Source of the DNA: Enterococcus raffinosus
Lineage (GTDB): Bacteria; Bacillota; Bacilli; Lactobacillales; Enterococcaceae
Assembly: GCF_001886185.1 (NCBI RefSeq)
Contig: NZ_JXLA01000022.1
Span: 1 to 64,000 of the forward strand
Direction of reading: 5' to 3'
Length of the DNA: 64,000 bases
Shown piece after piece: positions 51,066 through 60,519 of the stretch. The translations under genes were made by a program, and so were the position numbers. Positions within the stretch are counted from its first letter, which is position 1. Every line of letters begins with the position of its first letter. The notes under the pieces were generated by a model. That model saw only the letters and a program-made list of their open reading frames with translations, had not been told where the DNA came from and ran no database searches.

Positions 51066-53123
51066 ATGGAAAAAGTATATCGATTAGATGGATTAGATTG
51101 TGCAAACTGCGCAGCAAAAATTGAACGTTCGGTCCAACAAATTACTGGGGTTGAGAAAGCACAGGTTGATTTTATGAGTACGAAGCTCACGATTGTCGCT
51201 CCAGAAAAAGATATTGATCGAATCAGCGATGAGGCAAAAGAGATTGTTAATAAATTAGAGCCTGATGTTGAAGTTAACAGTGTCCAAACCGAAAAGGTAG
51301 AAGAAAGCTCTAAAGGCAAGATTATTCAGATTGGTGTGGCAATTGCTGCCTTAGCCTTACTTGCGATCTTTACACCACCAATGCCTTGGAAGCTGATTGC
51401 CTATCTGATTCTGTATCTATGGATCGGATATGATGTTTTGAAGACAGCTATTACGAATATTTTCCATGGAGCGATCTTTGATGAGAACTTCTTGATGGCG
51501 ATCGCAACGGTTGGAGCGATTGCGATTGGTGAGTATCCGGAGGCTGTTGCGGTGATGCTATTTTATCAAGTAGGAGAGTTTTTCCAGGATTATGCCGTAG
51601 CGAAATCAAGAAAATCAATCACTTCATTATTAGCGATTCGTCCTGATTCAGCAAATTTAATTCAAAATGGCGAAATCAAAAAGGTTGCCCCAGAAGCTAT
51701 CAAAGTTGGTGATCGTATTTTGATTAAGCCAGGGGAGAAGGTTCCATTGGATGGGATTGTGAAGGAAGGAAACTCCATGTTGGATACGTCAGCCTTAACT
51801 GGAGAATCTGTTCCCCGCAGTATCCATCCTGATGAACAGATTCTTAGTGGCTTCATTAATCAAAGTGGGCAATTGACGGTAGAAGTCACAACCACCTTTG
51901 GCGAATCGACAGTTAGCAAGATTTTAGATTTGGTAGAAAATGCCAGCAGTAAAAAAGCACCGGCTGAGAATTTTATTACCAGTTTCGCACGCTACTATAC
52001 ACCAATCGTGGTTGGATTGGCAGTCTTGTTGGCGGTGGTTCCACCACTTGTTACGGGCGAACCTTTTTATGATTGGGTTTATCGTGCCTTAACCTTCTTA
52101 GTTATTTCTTGTCCTTGTGCATTGGTTATCTCCGTTCCATTAAGTTTCTTTGGTGGGATCGGAGGGGCAAGTAAAGCTGGAGTCTTGATCAAAGGCAGTA
52201 ATTATATTGAAACCTTAGCCAATGTAGAAACGTTGGTTTTTGATAAAACAGGAACCTTAACAAAAGGTGTCTTTGAAGTCCAAACAGTTGAAACAACGAT
52301 TGATCAAAAAGATTTCTTACGCTATGTCGCGAGTGCGGAGCAAAGTTCAAGCCACCCTATCGCACAGTCAATCGTAAAATATGTGGATCAGCCTTTGGCA
52401 GCAGTTAGCCAACTGGAAGAAATTGCCGGTTTTGGTATTTCTGTTGAGATTGAAGGACATCACTTCTTAGTTGGAAATGAAAAGCTATTAGCGAAATATG
52501 ATATTTCCTTCCAAGCGGTTAATGAAATCGGAACGATCGTTTATGTCGCAATGGATGAAGAATACATTGGACATTTAGTCATAGCGGATGAATTGAAGGA
52601 TCATGTGACGACTGCTTTGACTGAAGTAAAAAATCTTGGTGTGAAGCGGACAGTGATGCTGACTGGGGACAACCGTGGAATTGCGGAGGCAATCGGCAAG
52701 AAAATCGGTATCGATCAAGTCTATAGTGAGTTGTTACCGGAAGATAAAGTTCTTCATTTAGAAGATGAATTGAAACGTGAACAAAAAACAGCTTTTGTCG
52801 GTGATGGCATGAATGATGCACCAGTACTTGCGCGGGCGGATATTGGGATCGCTATGGGTGGACTTGGTTCCGATGCAGCGATTGAAGCGGCAGATGTGGT
52901 TATTATGGACGATCAGCCGGCGAAAATTCCTACTGCGATTCGTATCGCGCGTAAAACAATGGGAATCGTTAAACAAAACATTGTCTTTGCAATCGGTGTG
53001 AAGATTCTCGTCCTGATCCTAGGTGCATTAGGTTTTGCTACTATGTATGCCGCTGTTTTTGCAGATGTCGGTGTAACTGTGATCGCTGTTTTGAATGCAA
53101 TGCGTTGTTTGAAAATCAAATAA
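51066..53123 (+). CDS. cadA: Heavy-metal P-type ATPase, Zn/Cd/Pb type (CadA/ZntA-like)
   Basis: This 685-residue efflux pump has one N-terminal metal-binding domain with GLDCANC (about 9-15), the TGE loop LTGES, the ion motif SCPCALVIS (about 345), phosphorylated Asp393 in DKTGT, the HP motif SSSHPIAQ and hinge GDGMNDAPVLA. The CPC with the following SVPLSFFGGIGGASKAGVLIKG is typical of the Zn2+/Cd2+/Pb2+ subgroup. It would export these ions using ATP. GAGAAGGG precedes the ATG. It is monocistronic, and its regulator is not adjacent. Confidence 0.9.
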   Translation: MEKVYRLDGLDCANCAAKIERSVQQITGVEKAQVDFMSTKLTIVAPEKDIDRISDEAKEIVNKLEPDVEVNSVQTEKVEESSKGKIIQIGVAIAALALLAIFTPPMPWKLIAYLILYLWIGYDVLKTAITNIFHGAIFDENFLMAIATVGAIAIGEYPEAVAVMLFYQVGEFFQDYAVAKSRKSITSLLAIRPDSANLIQNGEIKKVAPEAIKVGDRILIKPGEKVPLDGIVKEGNSMLDTSALTGESVPRSIHPDEQILSGFINQSGQLTVEVTTTFGESTVSKILDLVENASSKKAPAENFITSFARYYTPIVVGLAVLLAVVPPLVTGEPFYDWVYRALTFLVISCPCALVISVPLSFFGGIGGASKAGVLIKGSNYIETLANVETLVFDKTGTLTKGVFEVQTVETTIDQKDFLRYVASAEQSSSHPIAQSIVKYVDQPLAAVSQLEEIAGFGISVEIEGHHFLVGNEKLLAKYDISFQAVNEIGTIVYVAMDEEYIGHLVIADELKDHVTTALTEVKNLGVKRTVMLTGDNRGIAEAIGKKIGIDQVYSELLPEDKVLHLEDELKREQKTAFVGDGMNDAPVLARADIGIAMGGLGSDAAIEAADVVIMDDQPAKIPTAIRIARKTMGIVKQNIVFAIGVKILVLILGALGFATMYAAVFADVGVTVIAVLNAMRCLKIK

Positions 53124-53134
53124 TTAATACAAAG

Positions 53135-53169
53135 GCTTTGTGGCAATCGTTGCTGCAAAGCTTTTTTTT
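53135..53169 (+). terminator. Terminator after cadA
   Basis: GCTTTG..GCAA / TTGC..CAAAGC followed by eight T. Confidence 0.85.
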
Positions 53170-53210
53170 GTGCTCCATAAAAAATAATTGAAAAAAAGCT
53201 GTCTTATTGG

Positions 53211-53261
53211 TTGACGGCGAACGATTACAATTGTAAACTAAAAGTGTGGATTACAAATGTA
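53211..53261 (+). promoter_or_regulatory. cop operon promoter with two CopY boxes
   Basis: TTGACG (53211-53216), 17-bp spacer and TAAACT (53234-53239). Two cop boxes of type TACANNTGTA follow: TACAATTGTA (53226-53235) overlapping the -10, and TACAAATGTA (53252-53261) downstream. E. hirae has the same two-box arrangement for CopY repression. Confidence 0.92.
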
Positions 53262-53280
53262 AACGAAAGGAGTGATACTT

Positions 53281-53721
53281 ATGACTATGACGGTTACACC
53301 AATCAAGATTAGTGATTCGGAATGGGAAGTCATGCGGGTGATTTGGACACAGGGGTCTACTACAGCACAGGAAATTATTGCTATTCTTGGGCAAACGATG
53401 GAATGGAAGCCTGCGACAATCAAGACTTTGTTAGGTCGCCTAGTAAAAAAGGAAGCTGTGCGAACGGAACAGTCAGGAAAAAAATATATTTATTATCCTG
53501 CAATTAGCGAAGGCGAGACAGTTAAAAGTGCGACAGAAAATTTGTTTTCTCATATCTGTGCAAAGAGAATCGGGGAAACCATTGCTGAGCTTGTAGCCGA
53601 GGCAGAATTGACGGATGCAGATGTGGCGTTGATCAAAGAGCAGTTAGTAAATAAGAAGACTGTTGAAAAAATCGAATGTAATTGCATTCCTGGACAATGC
53701 GAATGCAATCACCATAAATAA
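53281..53721 (+). CDS. copY: Copper-responsive repressor CopY (BlaI/MecI family)
   Basis: This 146-residue repressor has a BlaI-type winged helix (about 5-75; [13 protein letters not shown]) and a C-terminal metal hook [10 protein letters not shown], the CxCxxxxCxC motif that holds Zn2+ when repressing and Cu+ when released. The ATG at 53281 has AAAGGAG eight bases upstream. It is first in copYZAB, as in E. hirae, and would autorepress through the two cop boxes. Confidence 0.95.
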   Translation: MTMTVTPIKISDSEWEVMRVIWTQGSTTAQEIIAILGQTMEWKPATIKTLLGRLVKKEAVRTEQSGKKYIYYPAISEGETVKSATENLFSHICAKRIGETIAELVAEAELTDADVALIKEQLVNKKTVEKIECNCIPGQCECNHHK

Positions 53722-53749
53722 AAAAACAATTATAAGGAGAGAAACAATC

Positions 53750-53959
53750 ATGAAAAAACAATTTGCAATCAACGGAATGAGCTGTAATCACTGCGTAGCG
53801 AACGTGGAAAAGGCGATCAATCAATTGGATGGGATCGATAAAGTAAAAATCAACCTAAAGAAAAATCAAGGGGTTGTAAAATTTGATGAAGCACAGGTTT
53901 CAGCAGATCAAATCGCTGCGGCAGTGACCGAAGCAGGGTATGAAACTGAGGTGATCTAA
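53750..53959 (+). CDS. copZ: Copper chaperone CopZ
   Basis: This 69-residue heavy-metal-associated domain has the Cu+ site GMSCNHC (about 9-15). It ferries Cu+ to CopY, releasing repression, and to the pumps. AAGGAGAG precedes the ATG at 53750. It lies between copY and copA with no gap to copA. Confidence 0.95.
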   Translation: MKKQFAINGMSCNHCVANVEKAINQLDGIDKVKINLKKNQGVVKFDEAQVSADQIAAAVTEAGYETEVI

Positions 53960-56134
53960 TTGGCAGAGGCAACAGTAGAAACATTCGCGATCACAGGTAT
54001 GACTTGTGCCAACTGTTCTGCTCGAGTAGAAAAGGAATTGAAGGCGACAGAAGGTGTATTAGAAGCGAATGTCAATTTGGCTACGGAAAAGGCCACCGTT
54101 CAATTTGATGAGACATTGACGGCAGAAAACTTAATTCAACGAGTCGAAGCAATTGGTTATGGCGCGATTCTTTTTGACGATGCCCATAAACAAAAAATTG
54201 AGCAGGAAAAAGCGGCGCGTCTAAAAAAAATGAAACGGGATCTGATTTTGAGTGCTGTTTTAGTTGCACCGCTGATGATCGCTATGATTGCGATGCTGCT
54301 AGGAAGTCATGCGGGCTGGGTTCATTTTCTTCATCTGCCTTGGGTTCAGTTGATCTTAGTAACACCCGTTCAATTTGGTGTCGGAATGCGTTTTTATCGC
54401 GGCGCGTATCATGCTTTGAAAACTAAAGCTCCGAATATGGATGTTTTGGTAGCGATGGGAACAACGGCGGCCTTTGCCTTGAGTGTTTATAATGGCTTCT
54501 TTAATCCATACAATTCCGATCTATACTTTGAAAGCAGCGGTATGATCATTACTTTGATTTTGCTAGGAAAGTATTTAGAACAAAAAGCCAAAACAAAAAC
54601 AAGCGATGCGATTAAACAGCTCATGAGTTTACAGGCGAAGACGGCAACGATCATCGTTGACGGCGAAGAAAAAGAGGTACCGATCGAGACAGTGCAGGCA
54701 GGTGATCTGCTGCGGGTACGGCCGGGGGAACAGATTCCAGTAGATGGAAAAATAGTTGCTGGTCAAACGACGATTGATGAAAGTATGCTGACTGGTGAAA
54801 GCTTACCGGTGGATAAGCAAATTGACGATCAGGTGTTTGGCGGAACAGTTAACACGACAGGCAGTATCCAGTTTAATGCTACTCAAGTCGGTAGTATGAC
54901 GGTCCTTTCACGAATCATTCGGATGGTGGAAGATGCGCAAGGAGAAAAAGCACCAATCCAACAAATCGCAGATAAAATCTCAAAGGTATTTGTTCCAACA
55001 GTTTTAGGAATTGCTTTACTTACATTGCTTGCTACGGGTTTATTCACCGGCGATTGGCAACAAGCGATCGTCCACAGTGTTTCCGTTCTAGTAATCGCTT
55101 GTCCCTGCGCATTAGGTCTGGCAACGCCAACAGCGATCATGGTTGGGACCGGCTTAGGGGCAAAATCCGGTATTTTAATCAAAGGCGGCGGTGCCTTGGA
55201 GAAAATTGCTCATTTGACAACGATTGTCTTAGATAAAACAGGAACAATTACTGAGGGAAAACCTGTGGTGGCAGATTTTGACTCTTCTGATCCGCAGGCC
55301 TTGGCTTACTTAACGAGTTTGGAACAATACTCTGAACATCCTTTAGCCAAAGCAATCTATCAGTATGGGAAAGAGCAGACAGAGCTTTTGCCAGTTGAAA
55401 ATTTTGAGAGTTTGACAGGACAGGGAGTGACTGGAACAATCGACGGGACCTCTTATTTTGTCGGGTCAAAACGGGGATTGAAGGAGCGAAATATTTCATT
55501 TTCCAAAGAACGTGTGCTAGCGTTAGAAGAGGAAGGAAAAACAGTCATGTTTTTAACCGATCAGGAACGCGTTCTGGCGATGATTTCAGTAACGGATCAA
55601 GTCAAACATTCTTCTAAAGCTGCGATTGACGCGCTGCATCAGCTTGGAATCAATGTAAAAATGCTGACGGGGGATAATCCTCAGACAGCTCGTTTTATTG
55701 GAGCCCAGGTTGGACTTCAAGAGTCTGATATTGTCGCTGAGGTTTTACCTGAAGACAAAGCACAGGTTGTAAAAGAGCTCCAAGGGAAGAACGAATCGGT
55801 AGGTATGGTAGGAGATGGGATCAATGATGCTCCTGCACTAGCTTTGGCAGATATCGGGATTGCGATGGGCAGCGGAACGGATATCGCCATGGAGACAGCG
55901 GACATTACCTTAATGAACAGCGATCTTCTATCGGTTGAAAAAAGTATTCGTTTATCCAAGTTAACACTAAGAAAAATCAAACAAAATTTATTCTGGGCGT
56001 TTTTATACAATGTGATCGGTATTCCTTTTGCGGCATTAGGCTTCTTGAATCCGATCATCGCTGGTGGTGCCATGGCCTTTAGTTCGGTTAGTGTACTGCT
56101 AAACTCGCTTAGTTTAAATCAGAAAAAATTGTAG
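53960..56134 (+). CDS. copA: Copper-transporting P1B-ATPase CopA
   Basis: This 724-residue ATPase has one N-terminal metal-binding domain (GMTCANC, about 13-19), membrane segments, LTGES, the CPC ion site in [20 protein letters not shown] (about 378), phosphorylated Asp425 in [14 protein letters not shown] and [11 protein letters not shown]. Its form is that of Cu+-ATPases. The TTG start directly follows the copZ stop, with GAGGTGA as ribosome-binding site, so translation is coupled. In E. hirae CopA is assigned to copper uptake; by its motifs export is equally likely. Confidence 0.93.
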   Translation: MAEATVETFAITGMTCANCSARVEKELKATEGVLEANVNLATEKATVQFDETLTAENLIQRVEAIGYGAILFDDAHKQKIEQEKAARLKKMKRDLILSAVLVAPLMIAMIAMLLGSHAGWVHFLHLPWVQLILVTPVQFGVGMRFYRGAYHALKTKAPNMDVLVAMGTTAAFALSVYNGFFNPYNSDLYFESSGMIITLILLGKYLEQKAKTKTSDAIKQLMSLQAKTATIIVDGEEKEVPIETVQAGDLLRVRPGEQIPVDGKIVAGQTTIDESMLTGESLPVDKQIDDQVFGGTVNTTGSIQFNATQVGSMTVLSRIIRMVEDAQGEKAPIQQIADKISKVFVPTVLGIALLTLLATGLFTGDWQQAIVHSVSVLVIACPCALGLATPTAIMVGTGLGAKSGILIKGGGALEKIAHLTTIVLDKTGTITEGKPVVADFDSSDPQALAYLTSLEQYSEHPLAKAIYQYGKEQTELLPVENFESLTGQGVTGTIDGTSYFVGSKRGLKERNISFSKERVLALEEEGKTVMFLTDQERVLAMISVTDQVKHSSKAAIDALHQLGINVKMLTGDNPQTARFIGAQVGLQESDIVAEVLPEDKAQVVKELQGKNESVGMVGDGINDAPALALADIGIAMGSGTDIAMETADITLMNSDLLSVEKSIRLSKLTLRKIKQNLFWAFLYNVIGIPFAALGFLNPIIAGGAMAFSSVSVLLNSLSLNQKKL

Positions 56135-56146
56135 GAGTGATTTCTG

Positions 56147-58264
56147 ATGAAACAGGGAGAACAAAAACAAATGAATGAATCAATGGGAATGGATCATTCA
56201 ATGCATGAACATCACGAGATGGATCATGGGATGGATGACCACGATCATCACAATATGAATCATGGAATGGGTGGACATGATCATCAGGATATGGATCATG
56301 GAGGAATGGATCATTCGATGCATATGGGGAATTTCAAACAGAAGTTTTGGCTCTCGCTTGTTTTATCGATCCCCATCATCGTGCTATCCCCTATGATGGG
56401 GATGCAGCTGCCATTCCAATTTACTTTTCCTGGATCTGAATGGGTCGTATTGGTTTTAGCCACGATTCTTTTTATTTATGGCGGTCAGCCTTTCTTGAGC
56501 GGTGCCAAAATGGAATTGAAAATGAAGAGTCCTGCTATGATGACCTTGATCGCGATGGGGATATCCGTAGCTTATATTTATAGCTTGTACTCCTTTATTG
56601 TCAATAAGATAAACCCTCATGAGCATGTAATGGACTTTTTCTGGGAACTAGCTACTTTGATTGTCATTATGCTATTAGGGCATTGGGTGGAAATGAGTGC
56701 GGTATCGAATGCTAGCAATGCCTTGAAGAAATTAGCAGAATTGCTGCCAGATGAAGTCAATAAGCTTGAAGCAGATGGTTCGACGAAAAAAGTGAAGCTG
56801 CAGGACATTCATTCTGGCGACCGGTTATTGGTTCGCGCCGGAGATAAGATGCCAACGGATGGAGAAATCATGGATGGCTCCACAATCGTCGATGAGTCAG
56901 CAGTGACAGGGGAATCGAAAGGTGTTCAGAAAAACGTCGGTGATAAAGTTATTGGTGGTTCAGTCAATGGTGACGGAACCATTCAAGTAAAAGTAACAGG
57001 AACCGGTGAAGACGGCTACTTGGCCAAAGTTATGACGATGGTGAAGGAAGCTCAGCAAGAAAAATCAAAACTAGAATCTATTTCTGATAAAGTGGCAAAA
57101 TGGCTGTTTTATGTTGCCTTAGCTGCGGGGATTTTAACGTTTATTGCTTGGCTGATCGTAGCAGACCTGCCAGAAGCCTTGGATCGAATGGTGACAGTCT
57201 TCGTTATTGCTTGTCCTCATGCTTTAGGGTTGGCGATTCCTTTAGTTATTGCACGCTCGACTTCTTTGGCTGCAAAAAATGGGCTATTGCTGAAAAGTCG
57301 ACAGGCCTTAGAGCAAGGAAATCAATTGGATTATGTCTTCCTTGATAAGACGGGAACATTGACAGAAGGAAAATTTACAGTAACTGGTGTGGAAGTGCTG
57401 ACTGATATGGATAAAGAAGAAGTCCTAAAATACATTGGTGCTTTGGAAAGTCAAACCAATCATCCGTTAGCGGTGGGTGTCATGAACTACTTGAAGTCTG
57501 AAAAGATCGAACCTTATCAAGCACAGGATGTGTCGACTTTAAAAGGGATCGGCGTAAGCGGCTCGGTTGAAGGACATCAAGTGATTTTGGCCAACCAGAA
57601 GGAAGTAGAAAAGCGGAAACTAAGCGTTGATCAAGAAAAGCTGAAGGATTATCAAGCACAAGGAAATACGATCTCCTTCCTATTAGTAGATGATCAATTG
57701 ATCGCTTTCTTTGCAATGGGAGATACGCTAAAAGATCAAGCGCAAGATTTCATCAAGAATTTGAGGAATGTCGGAATTGAACCTGTAATGCTGACTGGAG
57801 ATAACAAAGCTGCAGCGAAAGCAGTGGCCGAGTATTTGGGCATCAAAGAGTTTTACAGCGAATTATTGCCGGATGATAAAGAAAAAATTATCAAGAGCTA
57901 CACCGATAAGAGTAAAAAGGTAATGATGGTAGGCGATGGAATCAATGACGCACCAGCTTTAGCCAGAGCGTCTATCGGGATGGCTATCGGAGCAGGAACA
58001 GATATTGCGATTGATTCTGCAGATGTCGTTTTAACCAATAGTAACCTATCGGATATTTTGAAATTTGTACGTTTGGCTAAAAACACACATCGAAAAATGA
58101 TTCAAAATCTATGGTGGGGAGCCGGCTATAATATCCTAGCCATTCCACTTGCAGCAGGTGTTTTGGCTCCAATAGGAATTTTGTTAAGTCCAGCGGTTGG
58201 TGCGATTCTTATGTCCTTAAGTACGATTATCGTAGCTATTAATGCGATGACTTTAAGCGTCTGA
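56147..58264 (+). CDS. copB: Copper-transporting P1B-3 ATPase CopB
   Basis: This 705-residue copper/silver exporter has a His/Met/Asp-rich N-terminus (about 9-62) made of repeats such as MDHSMH, HDHH and MDHG instead of a CxxC domain. The ion site is CPH (IACPHALGLAIPL, about 352), typical of P1B-3 pumps, with phosphorylated Asp400 in DKTGT, NHPLAVGVM and [19 protein letters not shown] precedes the ATG. It is the last gene of copYZAB; E. hirae CopB is close in design and pumps Cu+/Ag+ out. Confidence 0.94.
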   Translation: MKQGEQKQMNESMGMDHSMHEHHEMDHGMDDHDHHNMNHGMGGHDHQDMDHGGMDHSMHMGNFKQKFWLSLVLSIPIIVLSPMMGMQLPFQFTFPGSEWVVLVLATILFIYGGQPFLSGAKMELKMKSPAMMTLIAMGISVAYIYSLYSFIVNKINPHEHVMDFFWELATLIVIMLLGHWVEMSAVSNASNALKKLAELLPDEVNKLEADGSTKKVKLQDIHSGDRLLVRAGDKMPTDGEIMDGSTIVDESAVTGESKGVQKNVGDKVIGGSVNGDGTIQVKVTGTGEDGYLAKVMTMVKEAQQEKSKLESISDKVAKWLFYVALAAGILTFIAWLIVADLPEALDRMVTVFVIACPHALGLAIPLVIARSTSLAAKNGLLLKSRQALEQGNQLDYVFLDKTGTLTEGKFTVTGVEVLTDMDKEEVLKYIGALESQTNHPLAVGVMNYLKSEKIEPYQAQDVSTLKGIGVSGSVEGHQVILANQKEVEKRKLSVDQEKLKDYQAQGNTISFLLVDDQLIAFFAMGDTLKDQAQDFIKNLRNVGIEPVMLTGDNKAAAKAVAEYLGIKEFYSELLPDDKEKIIKSYTDKSKKVMMVGDGINDAPALARASIGMAIGAGTDIAIDSADVVLTNSNLSDILKFVRLAKNTHRKMIQNLWWGAGYNILAIPLAAGVLAPIGILLSPAVGAILMSLSTIIVAINAMTLSV

Positions 58265-58286
58265 TTATTCAGACGCTATTTTTTTT
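58256..58286 (+). terminator. Terminator of the cop operon
   Basis: AGCGTCTGA, loop TTAT, TCAGACGCT then A and eight T. The stem overlaps the copB stop codon. Confidence 0.92.
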
Positions 58287-58372
58287 TGAAAAAAGTTGAG
58301 AAAAAACTTTCGTTCGTTTTGTGCTATTTTTTAATTAGGGGAATTATATGCATAGAAAAGAGGGCGAGAAGG

Positions 58373-59401
58373 ATGATTTGGCAATTTATAGCAAGAAAAA
58401 AATGTCAGCGACAATTGGAATTGATCGGATTAGTAAAAGAAGAAATGTACACAGTGACAGAAATGGCCAAGCAGATAAAGGTCAGTCGAAGAACCATACT
58501 GCGCTATCTTAAGGATCTTCAGCAAAAGGGCTATGTAATAAAAGAGCGAGAGTGGCATCTAAACTATCAAAATAAAAAAAGCTATTCGGAGCTGTATCGA
58601 ATGTTGCTGATGACAGATCCACGGTTTCAACTTTTTCGACAGTTTCTTTGGGGTCAAGGTTCTGAAACGGTTAATTATTCTAAATTGAAAGAACTCAATC
58701 GACAATTAATCTATTTAAATCTTTCTGCCGATTGCAAAATAGGAGGCTTATTAGGAGAAAGCGGACTGATCTTCTTATTGCAGCTCCGCTATTTACGAGA
58801 CTTTTATTATTTTGAGGAAGCAGAAATCTTTCAGCAAATGGAGCAATATCATCAGAGGAGTCCTATGATCTCTATAAGTAAAGAACTGTTTCCAGATGAT
58901 AAGAGTCTCCAAGCCTTTATTGAGAAATTTGAATTGCAATCCAAGTTTGCTCCGTATTTTTATTTTGATTATATGCGGTATCACTTTCAAATATTTGTTG
59001 ATTTTTATCACTGTCATAAAAGTTATCAGACAAATTTATATCATGAGGTCAAACAGGCTGGTAAAATTATCGGGGAAGTAATAAACTGGAAAAACGAAGT
59101 ATTAGAGAACACCTTCTATGTGAAGCTGTTCGATCTATTTTTTGGAATTCATCAGGGGCTGCCGCTAACGGTTTTCAATTTAAAGTGGCAGAAAAGCATT
59201 GTCTCAGAGAATTATTACCATCTTAGTAAAGAATTGAAGAGGCAACTCCCTTTACTGAACAATTGTCGTGTAGACGAGTTGGCTTTGGCGGTAAAGAACA
59301 TTCTTTTTGTGAGTCATTATACGGCCTTGGCAACAGCGCCTAACCTAGAATCGTCGCTACTGATTCAAGAAAAGTTTCAGCCTTTTTTACTCTCTGATTA
59401 G
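58373..59401 (+). CDS. Mga-like helix-turn-helix transcriptional regulator
   Basis: This 342-residue protein has two N-terminal helix-turn-helix regions; TVTEMAKQIKVSRRTILRYLKDLQQKGY (about 28-55) is the clearest, followed by a long helical Mga/AtxA-type body rich in Tyr and Phe. PRD phosphorylation sites are not evident. The ATG at 58373 has GAGGG eight bases upstream; a longer frame to 58286 would start inside the cop terminator. Mga relatives activate virulence or metabolic genes. Its target is not evident; neither neighbour is an obvious one. Confidence 0.72.
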   Translation: MIWQFIARKKCQRQLELIGLVKEEMYTVTEMAKQIKVSRRTILRYLKDLQQKGYVIKEREWHLNYQNKKSYSELYRMLLMTDPRFQLFRQFLWGQGSETVNYSKLKELNRQLIYLNLSADCKIGGLLGESGLIFLLQLRYLRDFYYFEEAEIFQQMEQYHQRSPMISISKELFPDDKSLQAFIEKFELQSKFAPYFYFDYMRYHFQIFVDFYHCHKSYQTNLYHEVKQAGKIIGEVINWKNEVLENTFYVKLFDLFFGIHQGLPLTVFNLKWQKSIVSENYYHLSKELKRQLPLLNNCRVDELALAVKNILFVSHYTALATAPNLESSLLIQEKFQPFLLSD

Positions 59402-59439
59402 GGAATGTTTTGATGAAGATTTTTCTTCAAGAAAGGTTA

Positions 59440-59448
59440 TGCTATAAT
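59440..59448 (+). promoter_or_regulatory. Extended -10 promoter of the Phd-fold gene
   Basis: TGC-TATAAT at 59440-59448, the same string as at 107-115. It gives a leader of about 125 nt before the gene. Confidence 0.6.
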
Positions 59449-59580
59449 GATGAAGACTATGTTGAAGATGCCGTTCTATTTCACACGTTTGTACTATTTT
59501 TTACGTGTGATCAGCAGGTATACAGATGAAAATAATTTAGTTCTTTCTTTTGAGAAACTATTTAATTGGAGGAGAGCAGA

Positions 59581-60111
59581 ATGGGGTTACGAAAACTAGA
59601 TGTTCCGACATCTTCGATTACAGAAGTAAAAAAATCACCAATGGACGTTTTTGCTCAGGCTCGTAAAGCAGAGACGGGTGTTTACATTTTTAATCGTGAA
59701 AAAATTGCTGGTGTGATGCTGACCAAAGAGCAGTATGAAGCATTAGTGGAAGAATTGAATACTTTGCGTGATACTTTATACCAACCAGTAGAGCGAGAGC
59801 TTCCTGTTCCAGAGGAATTAGAAGAGCTGGCAACAGCCTTACGAACAACGTTGGCTAAGGGCTCAGTGATCTCTGCTCGTTACTTAGATGAACGCATGGT
59901 AGCGACCGGCTTTATCACCAAGAAAACCGGTTTTGGTGGGGTAACAGAAATGATGAAAGAGTTGGAAGATACAGGAAAAATTATCTACCAACTACGTCGT
60001 CGCGAACATAACAAAGTTATCTATGCTGAAATTTTTGGCGAGCCGCAAGAATTCCAACGGGGTTCTGCCGACAAGTTGATGATTCGCAAAGTAAATCTGA
60101 TCGAACGATAG
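59581..60111 (+). CDS. Phd/YefM antitoxin-fold protein with C-terminal extension, no partner toxin
   Basis: This 176-residue protein begins with a Phd/YefM-like domain (about 1-60; SITEVKKSPMDVFAQARK, VYIFNREKIAGVMLTKEQYEAL). A longer C-terminal part (about 70-176) contains KTGFGGVTEMMKELEDTGKIIYQLRRREHNKVIYAEIFG. Antitoxins of this type are normally 80-90 residues, so this is about twice the length. No small toxin gene lies next to it. It may be a stand-alone DNA-binding protein. The ATG at 59581 follows GGAGGAGAG. Confidence 0.75.
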   Translation: MGLRKLDVPTSSITEVKKSPMDVFAQARKAETGVYIFNREKIAGVMLTKEQYEALVEELNTLRDTLYQPVERELPVPEELEELATALRTTLAKGSVISARYLDERMVATGFITKKTGFGGVTEMMKELEDTGKIIYQLRRREHNKVIYAEIFGEPQEFQRGSADKLMIRKVNLIER

Positions 60112-60136
60112 ACAGTCGCCACTGTCTATTTTTTTT
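60108..60136 (+). terminator. Terminator after the Phd-fold gene
   Basis: ATAGACAGT, loop CGCC, ACTGTCTAT followed by T-run; the stem overlaps the stop codon. Confidence 0.9.
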
Positions 60137-60145
60137 GCCAGTTTT

Positions 60146-60400
60146 ACTTCCTGCTTTAGCAGATTCGTAAAATGGTATGCGTATGAAAATGCGAAGAATT
60201 TTTTACTTCAGAAAAAATTCATCCATATAATTGAGGTAGCTGCGAGTTCCACTTCGTACTTTTAGTACGATTAGTGGAATCGTATGCGCAGTGAAGATAG
60301 AACTCATTTTTCCCAAGAAAAATGAATGCCTTTAAAGGAGCTAGCTGCCAGACCTACTTCTTACTTGCGTGATTAGAAAAATCGGATGTGTACGAAAATT
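60146..60400 (+). repeat. Three tandem copies of a diverged 105-bp intergenic repeat
   Basis: The anchor word ACTTC occurs at 60146, 60251 and 60356, exactly 105 bp apart. Each is preceded by CTGC/TTGC-AG words and, in the first two, followed by T/C-rich, ATTCGTA/GAATCGTA, TATGCG and AGAAAAAAT segments. The third copy is cut short near 60400. The middle copy has an imperfect stem, CCACT..AGTGG, around GTACTTTTAGTAC. A further copy lies inverted at 41306-41410. The rest of the 60112-60519 gap holds only the terminator before it and the dinB promoter after it. Confidence 0.75.
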
Positions 60401-60454
60401 ATTCATTATAAATTAAACCTCTGCTTAATTTCCTCTTATGTTCAACAGGATTAA

Positions 60455-60483
60455 TTGTCTGTGAACAAACGTTCGTTTATAAT
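60455..60483 (+). promoter_or_regulatory. dinB promoter with SOS box
   Basis: TTGTCT (60455-60460), 17-bp spacer and TATAAT (60478-60483). The spacer holds TGAACAAACGTTCG (60462-60475), matching the Gram-positive LexA box GAAC-N4-GTTC. LexA repression of dinB is inferred from this. Confidence 0.85.
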
Positions 60484-60519
60484 AGAACTAGAATGATTCG
60501 CTGAAGGGAGGGGAATCGG

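Noticed and set aside
50180..53123. TetR protein as the regulator of cadA
   Set aside because: The TetR palindrome (GACCGAC-T-GTCGGTC) does not occur in the cadA promoter, which has a different operator type.
53960..58264. Recent mobile-element origin of the copper genes
   Set aside because: No transposase, integrase, terminal repeat or attachment site flanks them, and the operon matches the resident enterococcal copYZAB order.
59581..60111. Complete toxin-antitoxin module
   Set aside because: Only the antitoxin-like fold is present; flanking genes are a Mga-like regulator and dinB, and the gap after it is repeat DNA without a toxin-sized frame.
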